Below, in pieces: positions 1 through 6,781 of a stretch of 9,894 nucleotides of DNA (the first letter of the stretch is position 1; each line of letters opens with the position of its first letter). The notes under the pieces are model-generated. The model did no database searches and was not told the DNA's origin. It saw only the letters and a program-made list of their open reading frames with translations. A program made the translations under genes and the position numbers. The stretch comes from an uncultured Bacteroidales bacterium. GTDB lineage: Bacteria > Bacteroidota > Bacteroidia > Bacteroidales > UBA932. The stretch covers positions 1 to 9,894 of the forward strand of contig CABQAB010000053.1 in NCBI GenBank assembly GCA_902461985.1. The letters are read 5' to 3'.

Positions 1-1116
1 CCTTTTGACCATCAGTGCTCCGCGAGGCAGAAGCTTGCCGGCAGATGCGCGTGAAACACCTCGTTCAAGGTCACCTATATCCGAAATCAATGAGCGCAGT
101 TCCGCCAACTTTTCAGGGTCGGAAACAAAGGCCTGCACAATGTCCTGACGCTCTTTCAGTTCATCCAAGTCCATAATCGGCAGGGCAAGCCAGTTACGGA
201 GCAGACGCGCCCCCATAGGGCTTGAAGTCCTGTCAATCACGTCAATCAGACTTACGCCGTCCTTGCCTGCGCCGCTTGAGAAGATTTCCAGGTTGCGCAG
301 AGTGAACTGGTCCATCCAGACATAACGGTCACCGTCAATGCGCGACATAGAACAGATGTTGCTCAGCCCCGTATGCTGGGTCTGTTCCAGATAGATGAGC
401 AAAGCTCCTGCTGAAGTGATTCCAAGAGCGTAATTGTCGACTGCGAAGCCTTTGAGAGAGTCTACACGGAGCTGTTTTTTCAGTTTTTCGACCGAGTTGT
501 CATAGACAAAAGCCCATTCTTCCAAAGTGGATATATAATACTTGTCCCCTATTCTCTCTTTCAGCCCCTTCGCATAATCCCTCTGCACCAAAAGTTCTTT
601 CGGATTGAATGAGTCCAGAAGGTTGAGTATATAGTCGAGTTTGCCTTCTGCGACCTGGAATGTACCCGTGGACACGTCTAAAAACGCCGCTCCGCAATTA
701 TCCTTGTAGAAAGTCAGTCCGGCTATGAAATTGTTCTCTTTCTGTTCGAGCAGCTGTTCGTTGAATGCCACTCCCGGGGTGACAACTTCGGTAATGCCTC
801 GCTTGACTATGTTTTTAGTCAGTTTCGGGTCTTCGAGCTGGTCGCATACTGCCACTTTGTAGCCCGCACGCACGAGCCGGGGAAGGTAGCTGTCTATGGA
901 ATGGAAGGGGAAACCGGCCATAGGTATCGAATCAGGGGCGGAGTTGGAACGTCTTGTGAGCACGAGACCGAGGACCTTGCTCGCGAGCACCGCATCCTCG
1001 CCGTAAGTTTCGTAGAAGTCCCCGCATCTGAACAGGAGCAAAGCTTCCGGATGCTGGGCCTTGACAGCGAAATACTGCTTCATCATCGGGGTAAGACCTG
1101 AATTGTCTTTTGCCAT
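1..1116 (-). CDS. mutS: DNA mismatch repair protein MutS (N-terminal part, cut by window edge)
   Basis: MutS recognises base mismatches and small insertion/deletion loops in DNA and recruits MutL in an ATP-dependent way. The 372 visible codons run without a stop from ATG at 1116-1114 to the window edge. The protein starts MAKDNSGLTPMMKQYFAVKA. The mismatch-reading motif FYE is at residues 34-36 in the context RCGDFYETYGEDA; by homology Phe34 stacks on the mismatch and Glu36 hydrogen-bonds to it (Phe36/Glu38 in E. coli). The connector domain follows, containing VTPGVAFNEQLLEQKENNFIAG, and then the start of the core/lever domain with SPMGARLLRNWLALPIMDLDELKERQ. The Walker ATPase and dimerisation parts (roughly the last 500 residues of the family) lie outside the window. 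The Met chosen matches the family's usual N-terminus and follows a candidate promoter. The gene is transcribed divergently from the glycosyltransferase. Identification is secure. Confidence 0.97.
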   Translation of the reverse strand, partial: MAKDNSGLTPMMKQYFAVKAQHPEALLLFRCGDFYETYGEDAVLASKVLGLVLTRRSNSAPDSIPMAGFPFHSIDSYLPRLVRAGYKVAVCDQLEDPKLTKNIVKRGITEVVTPGVAFNEQLLEQKENNFIAGLTFYKDNCGAAFLDVSTGTFQVAEGKLDYILNLLDSFNPKELLVQRDYAKGLKERIGDKYYISTLEEWAFVYDNSVEKLKKQLRVDSLKGFAVDNYALGITSAGALLIYLEQTQHTGLSNICSMSRIDGDRYVWMDQFTLRNLEIFSSGAGKDGVSLIDVIDRTSSPMGARLLRNWLALPIMDLDELKERQDIVQAFVSDPEKLAELRSLISDIGDLERGVSRASAGKLLPRGALMVKR

Positions 1117-1138
1117 AAGTCTTTTCAATTTGAACCTG

Positions 1139-1170
1139 CTAATTTAGTCACAAAACGCGAAACGGGCAAA
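1139..1170 (-). promoter_or_regulatory. Candidate Bacteroidota-type promoter for mutS
   Basis: Read on the minus strand, TTTG (1170-1167) is followed after exactly 20 nt by TAAATTAG (1146-1139). This has one mismatch to the Bacteroidota -7 consensus TAnnTTTG, and the spacing is typical of the -33/-7 arrangement used by the primary sigma factor of this phylum. Transcription would begin near 1133, giving a 5' leader of less than 20 nt before the mutS ATG. This is inferred from the consensus only. Confidence 0.42.
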
Positions 1171-1222
1171 AAACATGGGCGGTGCTTTTCTCAAAAATCT
1201 TATTCTTATTGATGCAGTTTAT

Positions 1223-1254
1223 TTTTTTTCATATTACTAAAAACACTACTTTTG
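1223..1254 (+). promoter_or_regulatory. Candidate Bacteroidota-type promoter for the glycosyltransferase operon
   Basis: TACTTTTG at 1247-1254 matches the Bacteroidota -7 box TAnnTTTG exactly. A T-run at 1222-1229 supplies a 3-of-4 match to the -33 TTTG about 20 nt upstream. Transcription would start near 1260, only about 15 nt before the ATG at 1275. This supports the 1275 start over the upstream in-frame ATG at 1182, which would place the promoter inside the coding sequence. This promoter and the mutS candidate point away from each other within a 158-bp gap. Confidence 0.5.
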
Positions 1255-1274
1255 TCAGGATATACGTCCGAAAA

Positions 1275-2627
1275 ATGAAAAGAGTACTGATAATCTCATA
1301 TTATTGGCCTCCGTCAGGCGGTTCAGGGGTACAGAGATGGGTGAAATTCGCGAAATTCCTTCCGGAATACGGCTGGAAGCCCGTAATCTATACACCGGAG
1401 AACCCGGACCTGACCATCTACGATTATTCTCTCATGGAGGAAGTGTCCGAAGAAGCGGAGATTGTCAGGCGCAGGATATTTGAACCATACGGGGTTCTGA
1501 GGGCGTTGAGCGGAGGAAGGAAGTCTCCTGTGGAAAAGCGCAGCAATGCTCCGGACGCCGTCGTCACTCCTATTAACTCCCAGAAGAAGAGTTTTCTCCA
1601 GAACATGGTGCTGTGGATAAGAGGCAATCTTTTCATCCCCGACCCGCGCTGCTTCTGGATTCTGCCTTCAGCAGTATTCCTGAAAAAATATCTGCGGGAA
1701 CATCCCGTGGACGTCATCGTGAGTACGGGACCGCCACATTCCATGCATCTTATCGCCCGCAGGGTCGCGCTTGCCACCGGCATCCCCTGGGTGGCTGACT
1801 TCCGTGACCCATGGACTAAGATGTTCTATTTCAAACATCTGAAACTCACTGCTTTAAGCCGCAGAATCCACCGTAGGCTCGAAAAGAAGGTGCTGGATGA
1901 CGCCACTGTAATCGTTTCTGTGACTCCGCGGGTGCAGGAAGAGTTCAGGAGCATGACTTCGACCCCTGTAGAACTGATTACCAACGGCTACGACGAGGCT
2001 GATTTCGCCAATGCCCTGGAGGTCCTGGGAGTGTCCGAGCAGGAATTCGGCAGCGGAAATGACAGTCGTTTCACCATAGTCCATACGGGCGTTTTCGCTT
2101 CGGACGGCAATCCGGAAACACTGTGGAAAGTGCTTGCGAAAATCGCCGGGGACTGCCCGGAATTCCGTGAGAAACTGCAAATCAGGCTTGTAGGCAAGAC
2201 CGACATCCAGATTGTCGAGTCCATAGAGGCGGCCGGGCTTGGCAGAAATACCGAAAACCTCGGCTATGTCAGCCATGAAACCGCCGTGCTGGAGCAGTGC
2301 AAGGCGAGCGTGCTGATTCTTCCTCTGCGCAAAGAGCCTGAATACAAATCGGTGCTTCCCGGCAAACTTTTCGAATACCTCGCATCCCGCAGGCCTGTAA
2401 TAGGCATAGGTGATCCTGACAGCGTGATGGCCAAGTTCGTTGAGGACGCCAAGGCAGGCAGGACTTATGACTGGGAGGACGCTGCGGGTCTTGAAAATGA
2501 AATACGCCGTTGCTGGGCTCTTTTCCGCGAAGGGAAACTCCCGGACAGCAAAGAAGATATAGAAAAATATTCGCGCAGACGTCTGTGCCGGACAATGGCC
2601 GGTCTGTTCGATTCGTTAAAAAAGTAG
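1275..2627 (+). CDS. Glycosyltransferase, GT-B fold (family 4 type)
   Basis: This is a predicted cytoplasmic glycosyltransferase of 450 residues that would move a sugar from a nucleotide-activated donor to a surface-glycan acceptor. It starts MKRVLIISYYWPPSGGSGVQ: a first Rossmann strand followed by the Gly-rich loop (SGGSGVQRW, 14-22) typical of GT4 enzymes. The N-terminal domain continues through STGPPHSMHLIA (150-161) and WVADFRDPW (172-180). The C-terminal nucleotide-sugar domain has VHTGVFASDGNPETL (269-283) and LPGKLFEYLASRRPVIG (361-377), where Glu367 sits in the donor-binding E-containing motif. Length is normal for the family. There is no signal peptide or membrane helix. The ATG at 1275 was chosen because residues encoded upstream (1182-1274) are AT-rich, unlike the family N-terminus, and overlap the promoter candidate. 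The stop lies 8 nt before the YfhO-family gene, so co-expression is likely. The sugar donor and acceptor are not determinable. Confidence 0.92.
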   Translation: MKRVLIISYYWPPSGGSGVQRWVKFAKFLPEYGWKPVIYTPENPDLTIYDYSLMEEVSEEAEIVRRRIFEPYGVLRALSGGRKSPVEKRSNAPDAVVTPINSQKKSFLQNMVLWIRGNLFIPDPRCFWILPSAVFLKKYLREHPVDVIVSTGPPHSMHLIARRVALATGIPWVADFRDPWTKMFYFKHLKLTALSRRIHRRLEKKVLDDATVIVSVTPRVQEEFRSMTSTPVELITNGYDEADFANALEVLGVSEQEFGSGNDSRFTIVHTGVFASDGNPETLWKVLAKIAGDCPEFREKLQIRLVGKTDIQIVESIEAAGLGRNTENLGYVSHETAVLEQCKASVLILPLRKEPEYKSVLPGKLFEYLASRRPVIGIGDPDSVMAKFVEDAKAGRTYDWEDAAGLENEIRRCWALFREGKLPDSKEDIEKYSRRRLCRTMAGLFDSLKK

Positions 2628-2635
2628 AAGTAACC

Positions 2636-5335
2636 ATGCAGAACAAGTTTTTTCAAAACAAAATCTGGAAGAATGTATTGATATACCTCGGAATAGTGCT
2701 GCTGTTCCTCGTCCTTTCCTATCTGCTTGTGCCCCAGGTGCTGAGCGGGAAAATAGTGAACCAGGGGGATATATCCTCATGGAAAGGCATGTCAAACGAG
2801 GCTGTGACCTACAATGCGGCCCATCCTGAAGACAAGACCCGCTGGACGGACTCCATGTTCGGGGGTATGCCGACGACAGGAACGATAGACGATTATGACG
2901 GCGACTGGACCAAGTGGCTCTACGACCTGCTTCTGACAGGCAGGCGTCCGGCGACCTATTTCTTCATAGCCTTGCTCGGAGGTTTCCTGCTCCTGCTTTC
3001 ATTCGGTGCAGGACTGATTCCGGCGGTCGGAGGGGCTGTCGCAATTGCGTTCTGCTCCTACAATATGCAGATTATACAAGTTGGACATAATACCAAAATG
3101 CAGGCGATTGCCTATTTCCCGTGGGTGCTCGCGGCCGTTGTCTACACTTACCGCTGCGCCATGGCTTCTCCGGGAGGGTTGAGTCCCGCGGAATCTGAAA
3201 GCCGGAGCCTTTCAGGGACGAAAGCCTGGCTTCCCAAGACCTTGTTCGCGTCTGTGCTTTTCGCCCTTGCCCTGAGTTTCCAGATCAAGGCCAACCACCC
3301 TCAGATTACCTACTATCTTGCAATAGTGATTTTCATCTATGCGCTTACTCTGGTGGTCTGGACTTTCGTGAAAAAAGATGGCAGGAAACAGCGTATAGGG
3401 CGGTTTTTTACGGCTTCGGCCCTGCTACTCACAATCGGCTGCATAGGCATCGCCACCAACGCCAACAAGCTCCTGCCGGTTTATGAATATTCTTCCTACA
3501 CCATGAGGGGCGGTTCGGAACTTGCGGCGGAAAACGCCTCCGGGGACGCTTCAGCAAAGGGAAATGCGGACGGACTGGACATAGAATATGCCACTGCCTG
3601 GTCCTACGGCATAAACGAGATGCCCAACCTGCTGATTCCATCCTTCAACGGAGAGGCCTCGGCCTGCAGTCCGCGCCTGAAAGACGGGGCAACGGAAAAA
3701 CTGCTGCGCCGTGCCGGACAGCCGAACGTAAAAGAGACCGTGAAGGCTCTGCCTATGTACTGGGGCCCCCAGCCGTTCACTGCCGGGCCTATGTACCTCG
3801 GTGCGGTTACTATTTTCCTTTTCGTCCTCGGTCTGATTCTGCTCAAGGGCAAGGACAGAATATGGATTGCAATAGCCTCCGTAATCGCCGTTTTCCTCGC
3901 CTGGGGCAACCATTTCATGTGGTTTACTGAACTGTGGTTCCGCTATGCCCCTATGTACAGCAAATTCAGGACTGTGTCCATGGCCTTGACTGTGCTGCAG
4001 GTGACTGTGCCTTTGTTGGGATTTCTCTGTGTGGACAAGATTATCAAAGAGGAAATCGACAAAAAACGCATAATGAAGGCTCTCTGGTGGGCTTTCGGTA
4101 TCGTAGGAGGTTTCTGTCTGCTGTTCGCGCTGTTCCCGTCCCTTGCCGGCAGTTTCACTTCGGCTGAAAAGGACCGGTGGTATGCCGATGTCCTTGTGGA
4201 TGCATTCAAGGAAGACCGCATGGCCATGCTCCGCAACGATGCCCTGAGAAGTCTCTTGTTCGTGACAGTAACCGCCGCTATTCTGCTGTGGGCATTTAAA
4301 GCCAAAGAGCCTTTCGCCGCAAAAGGCAGACTTTACATTTCAGGGGTCTGCATCGTGGCGGTCGTATGGTTCGATATGTTCTCTGTCGGCAGACGCTACC
4401 TCAATTCCGACCATTTCATATCTCCGAAAAAATGGGAGGCCCAGTTCAGGGAAAGGCCTGTTGACAAACTCATACTCAGAGACAAAGATCTGTCCTACAG
4501 GGTCCTGGACCTGAGCGTAAGCACATTCAACGATGCGCATCAATGTTTCCGTCACAAGTGCATAGGCGGTTACAGCCCTATAAAGATGCAGAGATATCAG
4601 GACCTTATAGAAAGATATATCTCCCCTGAAATAGACCGGCTTGGAAGGCTGGCCCGGACTTGTGGGGAAACGGCTGAATTAGAGGAGAATTTCCCGTATC
4701 TTCCTGTGATTTCCATGCTGAACGGACGTTATGTGATTCCGGGAGGTGAACTGATTCCGTCGGATGGAGATCTCGTGCCGGCCTTGAATCCATATGCTTT
4801 CGGCAACTGCTGGTTTGTGGACGGTTTCCGTCTTGAGGAGACTGTAAACGGCGAATTCAATGCCCTCGCGACTACGGATCTTCGAACTACGGCTGTCTTG
4901 GGCCCTGATTTCAGACACATTGAGTATGTGAAGCCTGAAATGCTTTCCGATGACGACTATATTGAACTGACCTCCTATGAACCTAACGAACTGCATTATG
5001 AGTGCGGTCTTTCAGGCGAGAGGGCGGTTGTTTTCAGTGAAATATATTACCCGAGCGGCTGGAAGGCATGGATAGGTCCCAAGGGCGGTGTGGGGCAGAC
5101 TGAGGGCAGCCGCTTTGTGCCTTCCGAAAACGCCGTGGCTGCCGAACTGTTCCGGGCAGACTGGACTCTGAGGGGAATGACAGTGCCGGAAGGGGAGTGG
5201 GAAATAGTCATGCGCTTCGAGCCTGAATCGTATATTGTCGGGGAAAAAATATCTTTGGCAAGTTCGCTCACGCTGATTCTTCTCGTCCTGCTTTCAGGAG
5301 GTTTTGCCATCGTCTGCAGGCGCCGTGCCGCTTGA
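2636..5335 (+). CDS. YfhO-family polytopic membrane protein (GT-C-like)
   Basis: This is an inner-membrane protein of 899 residues in the YfhO family. YfhO proteins have the GT-C glycosyltransferase architecture; Bacillus YfhO is linked to lipoteichoic-acid glycosylation. Bacteroidota members are less well characterised. Visible helices lie at about 13-35, 106-128, 129-145, 155-172, 201-218, 222-245, 255-275, 385-404, 408-428, 445-467, 480-502, 538-555, 566-585 and a C-terminal one at 871-894. The first periplasmic loop carries GDISSWKG (44-51); Asp45 lies where GT-C enzymes keep a catalytic acid. WTDSMFGGMPT (70-80) and the IEYATAWSYG region (316-325) are also characteristic. Residues 586-870 form a soluble, presumably periplasmic domain ending in a beta-rich module (EIYYPSGWKAWI, 802-813). 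The ATG at 2636 is preferred because longer in-frame starts would overlap the preceding gene heavily. Loop 174-200 is unusually Ser/Pro/Gly-rich. The gene likely acts with the upstream glycosyltransferase; the substrate is unknown. Confidence 0.9.
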   Translation: MQNKFFQNKIWKNVLIYLGIVLLFLVLSYLLVPQVLSGKIVNQGDISSWKGMSNEAVTYNAAHPEDKTRWTDSMFGGMPTTGTIDDYDGDWTKWLYDLLLTGRRPATYFFIALLGGFLLLLSFGAGLIPAVGGAVAIAFCSYNMQIIQVGHNTKMQAIAYFPWVLAAVVYTYRCAMASPGGLSPAESESRSLSGTKAWLPKTLFASVLFALALSFQIKANHPQITYYLAIVIFIYALTLVVWTFVKKDGRKQRIGRFFTASALLLTIGCIGIATNANKLLPVYEYSSYTMRGGSELAAENASGDASAKGNADGLDIEYATAWSYGINEMPNLLIPSFNGEASACSPRLKDGATEKLLRRAGQPNVKETVKALPMYWGPQPFTAGPMYLGAVTIFLFVLGLILLKGKDRIWIAIASVIAVFLAWGNHFMWFTELWFRYAPMYSKFRTVSMALTVLQVTVPLLGFLCVDKIIKEEIDKKRIMKALWWAFGIVGGFCLLFALFPSLAGSFTSAEKDRWYADVLVDAFKEDRMAMLRNDALRSLLFVTVTAAILLWAFKAKEPFAAKGRLYISGVCIVAVVWFDMFSVGRRYLNSDHFISPKKWEAQFRERPVDKLILRDKDLSYRVLDLSVSTFNDAHQCFRHKCIGGYSPIKMQRYQDLIERYISPEIDRLGRLARTCGETAELEENFPYLPVISMLNGRYVIPGGELIPSDGDLVPALNPYAFGNCWFVDGFRLEETVNGEFNALATTDLRTTAVLGPDFRHIEYVKPEMLSDDDYIELTSYEPNELHYECGLSGERAVVFSEIYYPSGWKAWIGPKGGVGQTEGSRFVPSENAVAAELFRADWTLRGMTVPEGEWEIVMRFEPESYIVGEKISLASSLTLILLVLLSGGFAIVCRRRAA

Positions 5336-5404
5336 TCGTGCCGTATCGAGAAGACAAAATGGCAAAAGACTCGTATAGGAATCTGAACGTCAGAATAGAA
5401 AGTT

Positions 5405-6046
5405 ATGGAAATATGTATTATAGCCGCAGTGGCCTCCGACGGGGCTATAGGCAAGGATAACAGGCTGCTGTGGCATCTTCCCGGGGATATGAAGCATTTC
5501 AAGGAAGTGACTATGGGCTGTCCCGTGATTATGGGACGGAAAACCTTTGAATCCATAGGCAGGCCGCTGCCCGGCAGGCGGAATATCATAGTTTCGCGGA
5601 GTATGAAAGAGAAAGAAATCAGAATTCCGCGGGAAGGCAAGCCTGATTTCGTGGCTGAAACTGCTCCCCACCTGCTGGCGGCCTTGGATGCAGTTCGCTC
5701 CGCAGCCGAAACTGTCCAGGCCGGTGCTTCACCTGCTACCAGTTCCATAGCTAAAACTGTCCAGGCCGGTGCTTCACCTGCCGTCCGCTTTTCCGGTACG
5801 ACAGTCTCGTCTGCCGCAGACAATGCCCTGGGAGAATGCTTCATAATAGGCGGGGCAAGCCTCTATGCCGAAGCACTCCCGCTCGCAGACAAACTTTACT
5901 TGACCGAAATCCAGACCGCAGCTCCTGATGCCGACACCTTTTTCCCTGAAATCGACCGCACCGTCTGGCAGGAAACCTCACGCAGCCCCATGCACAAGGA
6001 AAACGACATCACTTACACATTCGTTACATACTCCCGCCGGAAATGA
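5405..6046 (+). CDS. folA: Dihydrofolate reductase with an unusual repeat-containing insert
   Basis: The enzyme reduces 7,8-dihydrofolate to tetrahydrofolate with NADPH in the cytoplasm, supplying one-carbon metabolism and thymidylate synthesis. The fold is clear. It opens MEICIIAAVASDGAIGKDNR, then LLWHLPGDMKHFK (21-33) with Trp23 and the catalytic acid Asp28 (Asp27 in E. coli). PVIMGRKTFESIGRPLPGRRN (40-60) is the NADPH/folate motif, FIIGGASLY (146-154) the second NADPH motif, and LYLTEI plus DTFFPEI (164-169, 177-183) the late strands. At 213 residues it is longer than the usual 160-170. The excess sits at about 98-142, between the helix HLLAALDAV and the strand GECFIIGG, where E. coli has only a short turn. 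That insert holds a duplicated decapeptide (ETVQAGASPA 102-111, KTVQAGASPA 117-126). All catalytic motifs are intact, so activity is expected. It lies 69 nt after the YfhO-family gene with no obvious promoter of its own, so it is probably cotranscribed. Confidence 0.96.
   Translation: MEICIIAAVASDGAIGKDNRLLWHLPGDMKHFKEVTMGCPVIMGRKTFESIGRPLPGRRNIIVSRSMKEKEIRIPREGKPDFVAETAPHLLAALDAVRSAAETVQAGASPATSSIAKTVQAGASPAVRFSGTTVSSAADNALGECFIIGGASLYAEALPLADKLYLTEIQTAAPDADTFFPEIDRTVWQETSRSPMHKENDITYTFVTYSRRK
5694..5823. repeat. Imperfect inverted repeat bracketing the DHFR insert
   Basis: The arm at 5694-5715 (TTCGCTCCGCAGCCGAAACTGT) pairs with the arm at 5801-5823, which starts ACAGTCTCGTCTGCCGC. By hand, 17 of 22 positions pair with one single-base bulge, including ACTGT/ACAGT and CGCAG/CTGCCG blocks. 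The enclosed 85 bp carry most of the 28-bp direct repeat pair. The arms coincide with the edges of the extra protein segment in folA, as expected if a small hairpin-forming element entered the gene in frame. An origin by slippage with chance pairing remains possible. Confidence 0.5.
5709..5781. repeat. Pair of 28-bp perfect direct repeats, 45-bp period, inside folA
   Basis: Copies at 5709-5736 and 5754-5781 are identical over 28 bases, beginning AAACTGTCCAGGCC and ending GCTTCACCTGC. The 45-bp period is a multiple of three, so the unit is read in the same frame twice, giving TVQAGASPA each time. Each copy contains the partly self-complementary core CAGGCCGGTGCTTCACCTG, in which CAGG-TG pairs with CACCTG around a bulge. 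No third full copy was found elsewhere in this window. Confidence 0.9.
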
Positions 6047-6062
6047 TTCCGGTCTGACTTTT
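6037..6062 (+). terminator. Weak hairpin terminator candidate after folA
   Basis: CCGGAA (6037-6042) and TTCCGG (6047-6052) form a perfect 6-bp stem around the loop ATGA, which includes the folA stop codon. A short T-run (6059-6062) follows after TCTGAC. It lies in the 39-bp convergent gap before the CpXC gene. The U-tract is short and displaced, so termination efficiency is uncertain. On the minus strand the same stem is followed by no T-run. Confidence 0.4.
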
Positions 6063-6085
6063 CAGGATCTGGAGTTGTCTCCAAC

Positions 6086-6730
6086 TTATCTGATACGGGA
6101 TTCCGCCCAGTCGGCATCGATGTGGACAAAGCCGTCTGCAGGCCTGACGGACGGATTGCGTTCCAGGATGCCCGCACAGTCTTCATAGACATTCCAGCCT
6201 ATTTTCATCCCCACCATCTGGCCGTTCTTCGGGAAACTCAGCACTATGCTCCTGTCGTCTCCCGTGCCCTCGATCCTGTAAAACCTCAATACAGGGATTT
6301 CGCTCTGGCCGTCCTTTCCTTTCATTTCGTTGCGGATGACCCATTTCGTGAACTCGACAACCACATCGTCCAGTCCAGCTTCGTCAATCAGCACTTTCTC
6401 CATGAGTTCGCCCATATTCCTGACCAGACGCAATCTGTAATCGCCCATGGAGCGGGTGTGGTTGGTTATGGCGGTCATCTGCGCTTCGGACAAATCCTCG
6501 TCCGACACCATCCAGAGCATCAGTTTCCTTTCAGGGTCGTGGTACAGGGTCTCATATTTCGCAAGATTGACACTCCCGCAATGGGGACATTCCCACAGAA
6601 AGAGAGACCCGTCCCTCACTTTTTCCTTCAGTTCGGGGTTTTCGGCGACATTGATGCTTTTGTAGACAGGGACGACCGTGTTCTGTCCGCATTTCGGACA
6701 TACCGCATTTGAATTGACTTGTATTGACAT
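6086..6730 (-). CDS. CpXC-domain zinc-ribbon protein
   Basis: This 214-residue protein resembles the CpXC family, which is named for paired Cys-Pro-x-Cys motifs and has no settled function. It starts MSIQVNSNAVCPKCGQ; the two pairs are C11-P-K-C14 and C48-P-H-C51 (LWECPHCGS), a spacing expected for a four-cysteine zinc ribbon. The central part (about 59-135) contains YETLYHDPERKLMLWMVSD and then charged helices. The remainder includes VLRFYRIEG and a basic C-terminus (AESRIR). There is no signal peptide or membrane helix, so it is predicted cytoplasmic. The start is the only good ATG at the N-terminus and sits inside a duplicated segment shared with the end of the upstream gene. It is the second gene of a minus-strand unit, 51 nt after the outer-membrane protease fusion, and converges on folA. 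The family call rests on motif recognition. Confidence 0.82.
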   Translation of the reverse strand: MSIQVNSNAVCPKCGQNTVVPVYKSINVAENPELKEKVRDGSLFLWECPHCGSVNLAKYETLYHDPERKLMLWMVSDEDLSEAQMTAITNHTRSMGDYRLRLVRNMGELMEKVLIDEAGLDDVVVEFTKWVIRNEMKGKDGQSEIPVLRFYRIEGTGDDRSIVLSFPKNGQMVGMKIGWNVYEDCAGILERNPSVRPADGFVHIDADWAESRIR

Positions 6731-6747
6731 ATCAGAACATACTTATA

Positions 6748-6780
6748 TTACCATACTGAATACAGAATCTGTATCAACAT
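6748..6780 (-). other. Ten-codon mini-cistron between the two minus-strand genes
   Basis: One nucleotide after the TGA of the large gene, an ATG (6780-6778) opens MLIQILYSVW followed by TAA (6750-6748), 17 nt before the CpXC ATG. The first codons resemble those of the CpXC gene (MSIQ), consistent with origin by duplication of that start. It may be an inert leftover or may pass ribosomes on to the next start; sequence alone cannot decide. Confidence 0.35.
6760..6774. repeat. Perfect 15-bp palindrome in the intercistronic gap
   Basis: ATACAGA (6760-6766) and TCTGTAT (6768-6774) are exact reverse complements around a single A. It lies between the large gene and the CpXC gene. It could be an operator half-site pair or a small RNA hairpin. 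It also straddles the junction of the duplicated units, so it may be an accident of the duplication. Confidence 0.5.
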
Positions 6781-6781
6781 A

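Noticed and set aside
1182..1274. In-frame N-terminal extension of the glycosyltransferase by 31 residues from an ATG at 1182.
   Set aside because: The extension is AT-rich, unlike the family N-terminus, and contains the TACTTTTG promoter candidate. MKRVLIISYYWPP at 1275 is the expected first strand of the fold.
2510..2635. In-frame upstream start for the YfhO-family protein.
   Set aside because: It would overlap the glycosyltransferase by over 100 bp. The added residues are charged and unlike a membrane-protein N-terminus, whereas the ATG at 2636 directly precedes the first transmembrane segment.
5359..5460. 33-codon frame (MAKDSYRNLNVRIESYGNMY...) upstream of and overlapping the folA start, opening with the same 12 bases as mutS.
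   Set aside because: It runs out of frame into folA, has no promoter or ribosome site of its own, and resembles nothing known. The shared first 12 bases are likely chance. A leader peptide cannot be excluded.
5047..5844. 265-codon open frame on the minus strand, antisense to the end of the YfhO gene and to folA, with a repeated GEAPAWTV.
   Set aside because: It is a shadow of two clear plus-strand genes, matches no family I recognise, and its repeat is just the reverse reading of the folA direct repeat.
6122..6712. 196-codon plus-strand frame opposite the CpXC gene.
   Set aside because: The opposite strand has the four-cysteine CpXC motif and a sensible start. This frame lacks any recognisable domain.
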